From positions 186,001 to 250,000 of the forward strand of contig NZ_JAROCB010000005.1 of assembly GCF_030433675.1 (NCBI RefSeq): a DNA stretch of 64,000 nucleotides, read 5' to 3'. The position numbers and the translations under genes are program-made. Source of the DNA: Leifsonia virtsii. Lineage in GTDB: Bacteria > Actinomycetota > Actinomycetes > Actinomycetales > Microbacteriaceae. This document shows positions 50,609 through 58,153 of the stretch, piece by piece; position 1 is the stretch's first letter, and the number at the start of each line of letters is the position of its first letter. The notes under the pieces are model-generated. The model was not told the DNA's origin, ran no database searches, and was given only the letters and a program-made list of their open reading frames with translations.

Positions 50609-51034
50609 TTAATCACCACTCGCCGCGACCACACGCTCCCGGATCATGCGGAGGGAGGTGTTGAGCGTGGATGCGACGAGCAGTGCCAGGTAGACGACCC
50701 AGAACACCGCGGTGCCGCCGTGGAGCAGCCGGACGAGCTCCCACGTCTCCTGCGTCGCGATCAGCGCGCCCCCGACGGCGACGGTGAACCATCCCGTTCC
50801 AGACGCCCGGAACAGCCGCGCGCGCGACCCGACCGAGGGGTCGGCGGCGATGCGGCGGCGGGTGATGACGTACATGGCCGGCGGGAAGAGCCACCAGTAC
50901 CGCGACGGCAGGGCCGACTCGTCGTGCGCGATCGACGACTCGATCCTGTGCAGCTCCACCGACCCCTGGAACAGCGGGCCCGCGACCAGGAACCACGCCC
51001 CGATGAAACTCGCCCACACGACCACGGCTTCCAT
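50609..51034 (-). CDS. Small membrane protein, unknown function
   Basis: 141 residues with about three helices (VVVWASFIGAWFLVAGPLFQ, GWFTVAVGGALIATQ, TAVFWVVYLALLVASTLN) and a cytoplasmic-type RRRIAADPSVGSRARLF loop. The ATG at 51034 is chosen because the minus strand has CAGGCT 6 nt before it, the leaderless pattern. It is divergent from a GNAT gene. Confidence 0.6.
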   Translation of the reverse strand: MEAVVVWASFIGAWFLVAGPLFQGSVELHRIESSIAHDESALPSRYWWLFPPAMYVITRRRIAADPSVGSRARLFRASGTGWFTVAVGGALIATQETWELVRLLHGGTAVFWVVYLALLVASTLNTSLRMIRERVVAASGD

Positions 51035-51074
51035 GCGCACAGCCTGGCACGGGACACCGCCCGGCCGCGCCCGC

Positions 51075-51080
51075 TACGCT
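51075..51080 (+). promoter_or_regulatory. Candidate -10 element (TACGCT), leaderless start
   Basis: TACGCT is 6 nt before the ATG at 51087; the opposite gene has its own CAGGCT at 51041-51046 on the other strand. Confidence 0.55.
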
Positions 51081-51086
51081 CGGCGC

Positions 51087-51653
51087 ATGACGATCGAGGT
51101 GCTGCCGGCGACCGGCCGCTGGGACGACTTCGCCACCTTCATGGTGCCGCGCAAGCCCGGCGGCGGTGGCTGCGTGTGCATGTCGTACCGGGACGCGCGC
51201 CTGCCGATGCCCGAGCGGATCGCGTACATGGAGCACGAGTGCGGGACGACGCCCGGTCCGGGCGTGCTGGCCTACCTCGACGGCGAGGTCGCCGGTTGGT
51301 GCAGCGTCGCGCCGAAGTCGACGTACCGGCGGCTGATGAACTCCCGCACCATCCCGCACCTGGATGAGGAGCGCGACCCGTGGTCGATCGTGTGCTTCGT
51401 CGTGCGCGGCGGCTTCCGCAAGCGCGGCGTGATGCACGACCTGCTGGACGGAGCGGTCGAGCACGCCAGGGCGAGCGGCGCGACCGTGGTCGAGGGCTAC
51501 CCGGTCGACACAGGGGGCGAGCGGGTGGACGTGATCAGCGGCTACGTCGGCACCGTCGACCTGTTCGAGAAGCACGGCTTCACGCGCCTGACCGAGACCG
51601 ACGCGCACTCCGGAGGCCGGGTTCGCTGGATCGTGCGCCGGGAGCTGGGCTGA
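51087..51653 (+). CDS. GNAT family N-acetyltransferase
   Basis: 188 residues. The acetyl-CoA region is IVCFVVRGGFRKRGVMHDLL through LDGAVEHARASGATVVEGYP. The N-terminus has GGGGCVCMSY, a Cys-containing loop seen in a set of actinobacterial GNATs. VDLFEKHGFTRLTET is the C-terminal motif B. Acceptor unknown. Leaderless start. Confidence 0.82.
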   Translation: MTIEVLPATGRWDDFATFMVPRKPGGGGCVCMSYRDARLPMPERIAYMEHECGTTPGPGVLAYLDGEVAGWCSVAPKSTYRRLMNSRTIPHLDEERDPWSIVCFVVRGGFRKRGVMHDLLDGAVEHARASGATVVEGYPVDTGGERVDVISGYVGTVDLFEKHGFTRLTETDAHSGGRVRWIVRRELG

Positions 51654-51663
51654 CGCGATCCCT

Positions 51664-52089
51664 CTAGGCCCCGGCCGCGGTGTGCAGACGGTACGACGCG
51701 AAGAACGTGCCGCCGTAGAGGGCGGCGGCGACCAGGAAGCCGGTCGCCATCAGGTAGGACGCCCATTCGCTCCCGGACGCCATGGTCCCGACACCCGCGA
51801 GGAAGGTGACCACGATCACCACGAGCCCCCACACCGCGAGCCGCTGACCGAGCTGCGCGCGTCGTGCCGCCAGCAGCAGCCGCACCGCGATCACCACCAG
51901 GCCGATCGCGATCAGGATGTGCAGGACGATGACGACCCAGTCGGCGGCCACGGCGAACCCGCCTTCCGGCTCCCCGATCAGGTTGGCCGCCATCCCGAGC
52001 AGGAACTGGAGCGCCAGCGCGGTGAGCGCCTCGCGGGAGCGGCGGCGGAGGCTCTCGGCAGCACCGGCGGGTGCTTCGGCTGCGGACAT
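51664..52089 (-). CDS. Four-helix membrane protein (DUF6220-like)
   Basis: 141 residues. Helices around ALTALALQFLLGMAANLIG, VAADWVVIVLHILIAIGLVV, VWGLVVIVVTFLAGVGTMAS and YLMATGFLVAAALYGGTFFA. The ATG at 52089 has AGAGGAG upstream; the longer reading from 52131 adds a non-hydrophobic tail. Similar to small actinobacterial membrane proteins with a heme-like or quinol-like four-helix layout, without a clear ligand. Confidence 0.65.
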   Translation of the reverse strand: MSAAEAPAGAAESLRRRSREALTALALQFLLGMAANLIGEPEGGFAVAADWVVIVLHILIAIGLVVIAVRLLLAARRAQLGQRLAVWGLVVIVVTFLAGVGTMASGSEWASYLMATGFLVAAALYGGTFFASYRLHTAAGA

Positions 52090-52181
52090 GCGGTGCTCCT
52101 CTGACTCGGACGGCTCGGGAATCGAGGTCATTCTGCTCCGTCCGCGCGTCGAGGGGAACAGCCGATCGGCCGTCCCCGAGG

Positions 52182-52508
52182 TCAGACCCGGACGGCGGCT
52201 CGCACGGGAGCGGCGGCGCGTTCCTCCGGCTCGACGATCAGCCCTCGGGAGCTGTCCGCGGACGCGGCCAGCTCTGAAAGCCACGTTCGGTTCAGCGCCG
52301 GTGCGCGGGAGCCGTCGAAGTGGAAGAGGACGTTGCTCGCCGGGTGGATCCACACGCTGGTGCGTCCGCCTCCCGACGACTGTCCGTCCTTCCAGGACAT
52401 GGCGAAGCTCTGCCCGTGGCGGAGCTTGTTGACGATCACGACGTGCAGGTGCGCGAGCGTCCGGTCGTCGATCTCGACGTCGTGGTTCTCGTAGCTGAGA
52501 AAGCCCAT
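52182..52508 (-). CDS. DUF7882-type small protein
   Basis: 108 residues. MGFLSYENHDVEIDDRTLAH then KLRHGQSFAMSWKD, GGRTSVWIHPASNVLFHFDG and LNRTWLSEL are the pattern of a small protein family common in Microbacteriaceae (sometimes misannotated as ATP-dependent DNA ligase). AGGAGGG precedes the ATG. Function unknown; it is a taxonomic marker. Confidence 0.8.
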   Translation of the reverse strand: MGFLSYENHDVEIDDRTLAHLHVVIVNKLRHGQSFAMSWKDGQSSGGGRTSVWIHPASNVLFHFDGSRAPALNRTWLSELAASADSSRGLIVEPEERAAAPVRAAVRV

Positions 52509-52635
52509 GATGGTTCCCTCCTGTCGGTCCGGAAGGGGGCAAAGAGTCGGATGCCAGCCGAGTTCACGTCTACCGGAGGGCGTCTACCCAGTGTGACCCA
52601 TGTGGGGGGTAGACACCAGTGGCCTGCGAAGATTG

Positions 52636-52782
52636 TCAGGCGCGCAACAGGGAGCTGTCGACAACGGTGAAGGCATCGGACGCCTCCGCGGCGGCCTCCG
52701 CTTCGGACAGCTCGAAATAGACGCCCAGCACGGACGGGGTGATCTCGTGCGGCATCACGACGACGAATACGGGGACATCCAC
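52636..52782 (-). CDS. Possible 48-residue protein
   Basis: VDVPVFVVVMPHEITPSVLG through EASDAFTVVDSSLLRA, from a GTG with AAGGAGG about 11 nt upstream. It is acidic toward the C-terminus, hydrophobic at the N-terminus. Codon composition fits coding, and a longer reading upstream lacks a start. No family recognised. Confidence 0.4.
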   Translation of the reverse strand: MDVPVFVVVMPHEITPSVLGVYFELSEAEAAAEASDAFTVVDSSLLRA

Positions 52783-52860
52783 CCTTCGAGCTTCCTCCTT
52801 CCGTCCCGATCCGTACCGGGTTGACAAAGGGCGGCCCGTGTGAAGCAGGCGGATGCTGCC

Positions 52861-52866
52861 TAGACT
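52861..52866 (+). promoter_or_regulatory. Candidate -10 element (TAGACT), leaderless start
   Basis: TAGACT is 6 nt before the ATG at 52873. Confidence 0.5.
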
Positions 52867-52872
52867 GAGCCG

Positions 52873-53334
52873 ATGGATGTGGAGCTCGGGCCGGCCGGGG
52901 AGGCCGACCTCCCCGCCGTCGAAGCCCTGGTGTGCGAGGCCTACAAGCCGTACACGGCCCGGATCGGACGACTCCCCGCGCCGATGCTCGTCGACTACGC
53001 CGCCGTGATCGCGGAGGGCAGGATGATGGTGGCCCGCCGCGGCCGGATCGTCGGGCTGCTCGTCTGCTCGCTGCATGAGGACCACCTCCTGGTGGAGAAC
53101 CTCGCGGTCGCGCGCGAGGAGCGGGGGAGCGGCATCGGCTCGCTGTTGCTGGATGCGGCGGACGCGCAGGCGCGTGCCGCCGGCGTCCCGGAGCTCCGGC
53201 TGTACACGAACGAGAAGATGCATGAGAACCTCGCGTACTATCCACGCCGCGGCATCATCGAGACCGGCCGGGCCGAGCAGGACGGGTTTGCCCGCGTCTT
53301 CTTCGCCCGTCCGGTGGGAGCTGCGCCGGCCTAA
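52873..53334 (+). CDS. GNAT family N-acetyltransferase
   Basis: 153 residues. LLVENLAVAREERGSGIGSL through LLDAADAQARAAGV is the acetyl-CoA binding motif A; LRLYTNEKMHENLAYYPRRG is motif B. The stop overlaps the convergent TetR gene by 4 nt. Acceptor unknown. Confidence 0.85.
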   Translation: MDVELGPAGEADLPAVEALVCEAYKPYTARIGRLPAPMLVDYAAVIAEGRMMVARRGRIVGLLVCSLHEDHLLVENLAVAREERGSGIGSLLLDAADAQARAAGVPELRLYTNEKMHENLAYYPRRGIIETGRAEQDGFARVFFARPVGAAPA

Positions 53335-53900
53335 CGGCTCCCGGTGAGCGCGCGCGCACTCCGCAGGAACGACGCGGCGAGCGCGTCGGCCGCGTCGAGG
53401 TAGCCGGCGACCATCGCCCCGTCGCGGATGAGCATGAGGTCGTCGGCGACCGCGTGCGCATCCGGGAGGCCGAGCGGCCCCACGATCTGCTCGAACGTCG
53501 CCTTGCACCAGGCGCGGTGGGCGTCGACGGTGAGCCGGACGGCGCTCGCCGCATCCGGGTACTCGGCGGCGGCGTTGATGAACGGGCAGCCGCGGAAGCC
53601 CTGTAGGCAGGCGAACTCGCCGAGCTGGGCGGCGATGAGCTGGAACACGCGATCGGGGTCGCCCTCGGCCGCCGCGATCGCGCCGAGGATGCCGTCTCGC
53701 TCCTGTTCCGCGCGCCGCTCGAGGTGCGCGACGACGAGGTCGTCCTTGCTCTTGAAGTGCCGGTAGAAGGTGACCTTGGTCGTGCCGGCGCGCTCGATGA
53801 CCTTGTCCACGCTGACCGCGCGGAGTCCCTCCGCGTAGAACAGTTCCGTCGCGGCGTCGACCAGCCGGTCCCGGATCGACGTCTTCACGCTCCCGATCAT
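53331..53900 (-). CDS. TetR family transcriptional regulator
   Basis: 189 residues. RLVDAATELFYAEGLRAVSV through IERAGTTKVTFYRHFKSKDD is the TetR helix-turn-helix. The C-terminal domain has FRGCPFINAAAEY, typical of the AcrR/TetR_C_33-like group. GAGGAG precedes the ATG. It is divergent from the 54013 operon, with a 24-bp dyad in the gap. Confidence 0.86.
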   Translation of the reverse strand: MIGSVKTSIRDRLVDAATELFYAEGLRAVSVDKVIERAGTTKVTFYRHFKSKDDLVVAHLERRAEQERDGILGAIAAAEGDPDRVFQLIAAQLGEFACLQGFRGCPFINAAAEYPDAASAVRLTVDAHRAWCKATFEQIVGPLGLPDAHAVADDLMLIRDGAMVAGYLDAADALAASFLRSARALTGSR

Positions 53901-53959
53901 AAGTGCTCCTCGTGGGCCGCTTGCGTTCGTGCCCGGCCTCTGGCTATGGTGTGAATCGT

Positions 53960-53983
53960 TGTAGAGTTACTAGTCATTCTACA
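53960..53983. promoter_or_regulatory. TetR operator (24-bp dyad)
   Basis: TGTAGA at 53960-53965, core ACTAGT at 53969-53974 and TCTACA at 53978-53983; 20 of 24 bases are symmetric. Lies midway between the TetR gene and the 54013 operon. Confidence 0.6.
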
Positions 53984-54012
53984 TCTATTCATCTCGCTGA
54001 AGAAAGAAGCTC

Positions 54013-54579
54013 ATGACCACGACCACCCCGGATACGCGGCCCGCGACGATCGCGTCGGCGCTGCGAGCCCTCTACTTCGTCCGCTTCGGTTTCGCCATCG
54101 TCTGGGCGATCCTCATCGCATTGACCGCCGCGTCGGTGACGCCGCTGACCGCGAGCCTGCTGGTGCTGTATCCCTTGTTCGACGTCGTCGCCGCGGTGAT
54201 CGACCACCGCGCATCGCGGGGCACCCGGTCGGCTGGGCTCCTGTACGTCAACATGGCGTTGAGCGTCCTCGCGGCCGTCGGCCTCGTCTTCGCGGCCGGT
54301 TCCGGGCGGTCGGCCGTGCTCCTGGTCTGGGGGCTGTGGGCGATCACCGCCGGTGTCGTCCAGCTGATCGTCGGCATCTCGCGGCGCTCGCTCGGCGGCC
54401 AGTGGCCGATGATCCTGAGCGGCGGCATCTCCGTCTTCGCGGGCGCCGGGTTCGCGCTGCAGTCGGCCGGCGCGGGCGCCTCGCTCGTGAGCCTGGCCGG
54501 GTACGCCACGCTCGGCGGCATCTTCTTCCTGGTGTCGGCGATCCGTCTGTCGCGCGCCTCGAAGGCGGAAGCCCGATGA
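54013..54579 (+). CDS. Multipass membrane protein (DUF308/HdeD-like)
   Basis: 188 residues with six hydrophobic segments in HdeD-like pairs (FGFAIVWAILIALTAASVTP, LLVLYPLFDVVAAVIDHRAS, WGLWAITAGVVQLIVGISRR, LSGGISVFAGAGFALQSAG). AAGAAAG precedes the ATG. The stop overlaps the flavoprotein start (ATGA). Role unknown; HdeD-type proteins are acid or stress linked. Confidence 0.68.
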   Translation: MTTTTPDTRPATIASALRALYFVRFGFAIVWAILIALTAASVTPLTASLLVLYPLFDVVAAVIDHRASRGTRSAGLLYVNMALSVLAAVGLVFAAGSGRSAVLLVWGLWAITAGVVQLIVGISRRSLGGQWPMILSGGISVFAGAGFALQSAGAGASLVSLAGYATLGGIFFLVSAIRLSRASKAEAR

Positions 54580-56066
54580 GCGCCGACGTTTACGACGTCA
54601 TCGTGATCGGTGCGGGCCCGGTCGGCGAGAACGTCGCAGACCGTGCGGTGCAGGGCGGCCTGACCGCCGTGATCGTGGAGGCCGAGCTGGTCGGAGGCGA
54701 GTGCTCGTACTGGGCGTGCATGCCGACCAAGGCGCTCCTGCGCGACGCCGCCGCGCTCCGTGCGGCCCGCAGCCTCCCGGGCGCGGCCGCGGCGATCACC
54801 GGAGAGCTCGACACCGCCGCAGTGCTGGAGCGACGCGACCGGTTCGCGGCGCACTGGCACGACGACGGGCAGGTCTCGTGGCTCGAGGGCGCCGGGATCG
54901 CACTGGTCCGCGGTCACGGGCGTCTCCTGGGCGAGCGGACGGTCGCCGTCACCGGACCCGACGGCGGCACCACCGTCCTACAGGCCCGGCACGCCGTGGT
55001 CGTCGCGACGGGCACGAGCCCCGCGGTCCCGCCCATCCCCGGGCTCGCCGATGCGAAGCCGTGGACGAGCCGCGCCGCCGTGTCCGCCGAGCGCATCCCG
55101 GAGCGCCTCGCGATCATCGGCGGCGGAGTCGTCGGTGCCGAGCTGGCCACCGCCTACAGCGCCTTCGGCACGGCCGTGACGCTCATCGCGCGGGATGGGC
55201 TGCTGCCTCGCGTCGAGCCGTTCGCCGCCGAGCAGGTCGCGTCAGCGCTCGCCGCGGACGGCGTCCGCCTCCTGGTCGGCGCCGAGCCCGTCGAGGTGTC
55301 GCGTGAGGAGGACGGCTCCGTGCGGATCGCTCTCGCCGACGGCGGGATCGTCCGCGCGGACGAGGTGCTCGTCGCGACCGGCCGCCGTGCGAACACCGGC
55401 GACATCGGGCTGGAGGCCGTCGGCCTCGCGCCGGGAGCCTGGCTCACGGTGGATGAGACCCTGCGCGTGGTGGACGAGACCGGCACCCCCGTGGCGGGTG
55501 GCGGGCTCTACGCGACGGGCGACGTCAACGGCCGCGCCCTCCTGACCCATCAGGGCAAGTACCAGGCCCGCGCGGCGGGCGACGTGATCGCCGCCCGCGC
55601 GGTCGGCGGCGACGTCGACGACGCGCCCTGGGGACGCCACGCGGCGACCGCCGACCACCTTGCGGTGCCTCGGGTGATCTTCACGCATCCCGAGATCGCG
55701 TCGGTGGGCCACACGCTCGCCAGCGCGACGGCGGCAGGGCTCCGCGTGCGCCCGGTCGAGTACGACCTCGGCGCGGTCGCGGGGGCATCCCTGCACGCCG
55801 ACGGCTATACCGGCCGGGTCGGGATGCTGATCGACGAGGACGCCGGAACGATCGTCGGCTTCACCGCCGTCGGCCCCGACACCGCCGAGCTCGTGCACGC
55901 CGCTACGGTGGCCGTCGCCGGCCAGGTGCCGCTAGAACGGCTGTGGCACGCCGTCCCGGCCTACCCGACGATGAGCGAGCTCTGGCTGCGGCTGCTGGAG
56001 ACCGCCGGCAGCGAGACCCGCGTGAGGACGCGGTCCACCCACCAGCTCGTCACGAGCGACCGATAA
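54576..56066 (+). CDS. FAD-dependent pyridine nucleotide-disulfide oxidoreductase, variant active site
   Basis: 496 residues of the dihydrolipoamide dehydrogenase/mercuric reductase fold. VIVIGAGPVGENVADRAVQG binds FAD, IIGGGVVGAELATAYSAFGT binds NAD(P), and GGLYATGDVNGRALLTHQGK is the second FAD motif. The redox pair is Cys43/Cys48 in GGECSYWACMPTK. The C-terminal His of HPTxSE is Tyr463 (AYPTMSE), so the classical His-Glu base is lost. It may reduce a small disulfide or quinone by another path. It is the second gene of the TetR-flanked operon. Confidence 0.83.
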   Translation: MSADVYDVIVIGAGPVGENVADRAVQGGLTAVIVEAELVGGECSYWACMPTKALLRDAAALRAARSLPGAAAAITGELDTAAVLERRDRFAAHWHDDGQVSWLEGAGIALVRGHGRLLGERTVAVTGPDGGTTVLQARHAVVVATGTSPAVPPIPGLADAKPWTSRAAVSAERIPERLAIIGGGVVGAELATAYSAFGTAVTLIARDGLLPRVEPFAAEQVASALAADGVRLLVGAEPVEVSREEDGSVRIALADGGIVRADEVLVATGRRANTGDIGLEAVGLAPGAWLTVDETLRVVDETGTPVAGGGLYATGDVNGRALLTHQGKYQARAAGDVIAARAVGGDVDDAPWGRHAATADHLAVPRVIFTHPEIASVGHTLASATAAGLRVRPVEYDLGAVAGASLHADGYTGRVGMLIDEDAGTIVGFTAVGPDTAELVHAATVAVAGQVPLERLWHAVPAYPTMSELWLRLLETAGSETRVRTRSTHQLVTSDR

Positions 56067-56096
56067 GAACCACCCATAAGAGAAGGAAGACGGACC

Positions 56097-56402
56097 ATGC
56101 CCACCAAGATCACCCTCATCATCGACAACCCGGCCGACCCCGCCGCCTTCGAGGAGGCGTACGCGGAGGTCGAGTCCCTTGCCCGCCGGCTGCCCGGCCT
56201 CCGCCGGACCGAGGCGGCGAAGGTGTGGCCGAAGGAGGACGGCACTCCTACCCCGGCCCACCGCACCCTCGACCTCTACTTCGACAGCTACGAGGACGCG
56301 TCGGCCGCGGTCGCCACTCCCGTCGCCGGCGAGTTCTTCCAGCGCCTCATCGGGACGGGCACCCCGTTCACCGGCCTGTTCTCGGAGATCGCCGAGGACT
56401 GA
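56097..56402 (+). CDS. EthD-like dimeric alpha/beta-barrel protein
   Basis: 101 residues. KITLIIDNPADPAAFEEAYA, LPGLRRTEAAKVWPKEDGTP and LDLYFDSYEDASAAVATPVA fit the EthD/ABM ferredoxin-like fold. GAAGGAAG precedes the ATG, 30 nt after the flavoprotein. EthD partners oxygenase systems in rhodococci; here it likely assists the same stress or catabolic module. Confidence 0.75.
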   Translation: MPTKITLIIDNPADPAAFEEAYAEVESLARRLPGLRRTEAAKVWPKEDGTPTPAHRTLDLYFDSYEDASAAVATPVAGEFFQRLIGTGTPFTGLFSEIAED

Positions 56403-56415
56403 ACGTCGCTCTCGC

Positions 56416-57435
56416 TCACGCCGCCGAGCGGTCTTCGGGCCGCCGGCGGCGGAGCGACGCGTCGACGATCGGCGGCGTGTTGTACTCCTGGTCCATCCGG
56501 CCGACGCCGGTTCCGGGCGGGACGATTTCGTCGATCCGGTCGAGCAGCTCGTCCGAGAGCTCGACGTCCGCTGCGGCCAGGAGGTCGTCGAGCTGCTCCA
56601 TGGTGCGGGGGCCGATGAGTGCCGCCGTCACGCCGGGATGCGCGATGACGAAGGCGAGCGCCAGGTGCGTGAGCGGGATCCCGGCCTCCTCGGCCAGCGG
56701 GATGAACCGCTCCACCGCGTCGATGCGGCGCTCGTCGCGGAGGGCGGCGAACAGCCCGACGCGACGGAGGTCGGTGTCCTGCCCGCGCCGCACCCGGCCC
56801 GTCAGCATCCCGCTGGCGAGCGGACTCCAGATCACGGTGCCCATGCCGTAGCGCTGGGCGACGGGCAGCACCTCCCGCTCGACCGTGCGGTCGAGCAGCG
56901 AGTAGTGCGGCTGCTCGACGCGGAAGCGCTCGAGGCCGCGGCGCTCGGCCGTCCACTGCGCCTCGACGATCTCGGAGGCCGGCATGTCCGACGACCCGAT
57001 CGTGCGCACCTTGCCGCTGCGCACGAGGTCCGTCATCGCCGAGAGCGTCTCCTCGATATCGGTCTGCGGGTCGGGGCGGTGCAGCTGGTACAGGTCGAGG
57101 TGGTCGGTCTGCAGCCGGCGTAGGGAGTTCTCGACGGCGGTCATGATCCAGCGGCGGGAGCCGCCGCGATCGTTGACGTCGTCGCCGATGGGGCGCGCGA
57201 ACTTCGAGGCGAGCACGACCTCGTCGCGGCGTCCTTTGAGTGCGCGGCCGACCATCTCCTCCGAGTCGCCGTACGCGTCGGCGGTGTCGACGAGGTTGAT
57301 GCCGGCGTCGAGCGCGCGGCCCATCATCCGGTTCACGTCGTCCTGGTCGCTGTTGCCGAACGAGCTGAACATCATGGCGCCCAGCGCGAAGGGCGAGACG
57401 TGGATGCCGGTGCGGCCGAGCGGGCGGTACTTCAT
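56416..57435 (-). CDS. Aldo/keto reductase
   Basis: 339 residues of TIM barrel. The tetrad is in NLVDTADAYGDSEEMVGRAL (Asp, Tyr), VLASKFARP (Lys) and DLYQLHRPDP (His). NADPH is bound by the C-terminal IWSPLASGMLTG and ALIGPRTMEQLDD. Group like YajO/Tas. It is divergent from a TetR gene with a strong dyad, so TetR likely represses it. Reduces aldehydes or ketones. Confidence 0.86.
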   Translation of the reverse strand: MKYRPLGRTGIHVSPFALGAMMFSSFGNSDQDDVNRMMGRALDAGINLVDTADAYGDSEEMVGRALKGRRDEVVLASKFARPIGDDVNDRGGSRRWIMTAVENSLRRLQTDHLDLYQLHRPDPQTDIEETLSAMTDLVRSGKVRTIGSSDMPASEIVEAQWTAERRGLERFRVEQPHYSLLDRTVEREVLPVAQRYGMGTVIWSPLASGMLTGRVRRGQDTDLRRVGLFAALRDERRIDAVERFIPLAEEAGIPLTHLALAFVIAHPGVTAALIGPRTMEQLDDLLAAADVELSDELLDRIDEIVPPGTGVGRMDQEYNTPPIVDASLRRRRPEDRSAA

Positions 57436-57485
57436 GGTCTCCTCCAGTCGATGTCCGGGTGCCGATCGCGGTAGGATCGGCTAAG

Positions 57486-57500
57486 CGGAACACTCGTCCG
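57486..57500. promoter_or_regulatory. TetR operator, weak copy
   Basis: CGGAACACTCGTCCG matches 12 of 15 bases of the CGGAACATTGTTCCG core of the strong site 23 bp downstream. Confidence 0.45.
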
Positions 57501-57507
57501 CAACTAT

Positions 57508-57524
57508 ACGGAACATTGTTCCGT
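57508..57524. promoter_or_regulatory. TetR operator, perfect dyad
   Basis: ACGGAACA-T-TGTTCCGT, exact 8-bp half-sites. It overlaps a TATACG (57505-57510) that may be the -10 of the TetR gene. Confidence 0.7.
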
Positions 57525-57544
57525 TTGTCACGCGAAGGAACAGG

Positions 57545-58141
57545 ATGACCGTGCCAGACGAGCGCACCGCCGCACCTGCGCGGCGCAAGCGCGCCGATGC
57601 GGTGCGCAACACCGAGGTCGTGCTCGAGGCGGCGAAGTCGGCGTTCGCCGAGCTCGGGGTGGATGCGCCCATGCGCGACATCGCCGCGCGCGCCGGGGTC
57701 GGCGTCGGCACGATCTACCGCAACTACCCGCAGCGCTCCGACCTCATCATCGCCGTCTTTCGCCGCGAACTGGAGGACACCGGCGCGGAGGCCGAGCGTC
57801 TCGCGGCGGCGCACCCTCCCGCGGAGGCGCTGCGGCTCTGGGCGGACCGCCTCGGCCGTTTCGTGGCGACTAAGCGCGGCTTCGCGAGCGCGCTGCATTC
57901 GGGCGACCCCGCCTATGCGCCGCTGCCCGGGCAGTTCCTCGGGGTGCTCGCCCCGAAGGTGCAGAGCATCCTGGACGCGGGGGCGGCCGACGGCACCATC
58001 CGGCCGGGCCTGCGTGCCGAGGACCTCATCCACGCGCTCGCCCGCCTCGCGGACGACCGGGTCGGAGACGCCGACGGGCGGCCGGGCCGGATGATCGGCG
58101 TGCTGCTCGACGGGGTGACCGTGCCCGCTCAGGCGGGCTGA
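57545..58141 (+). CDS. TetR family transcriptional regulator
   Basis: 198 residues. KSAFAELGVDAPMRDIAARA through GVGVGTIYRNYPQRSDLIIA is the TetR headpiece with the SBP_bac-like YRNYP/R loop. AAGGAACAGG precedes the ATG. Two operator-like dyads upstream suggest autoregulation and control of the divergent aldo/keto reductase. The MFS gene that follows is convergent. Confidence 0.86.
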   Translation: MTVPDERTAAPARRKRADAVRNTEVVLEAAKSAFAELGVDAPMRDIAARAGVGVGTIYRNYPQRSDLIIAVFRRELEDTGAEAERLAAAHPPAEALRLWADRLGRFVATKRGFASALHSGDPAYAPLPGQFLGVLAPKVQSILDAGAADGTIRPGLRAEDLIHALARLADDRVGDADGRPGRMIGVLLDGVTVPAQAG

Positions 58142-58153
58142 GCGCGGCTCCCG

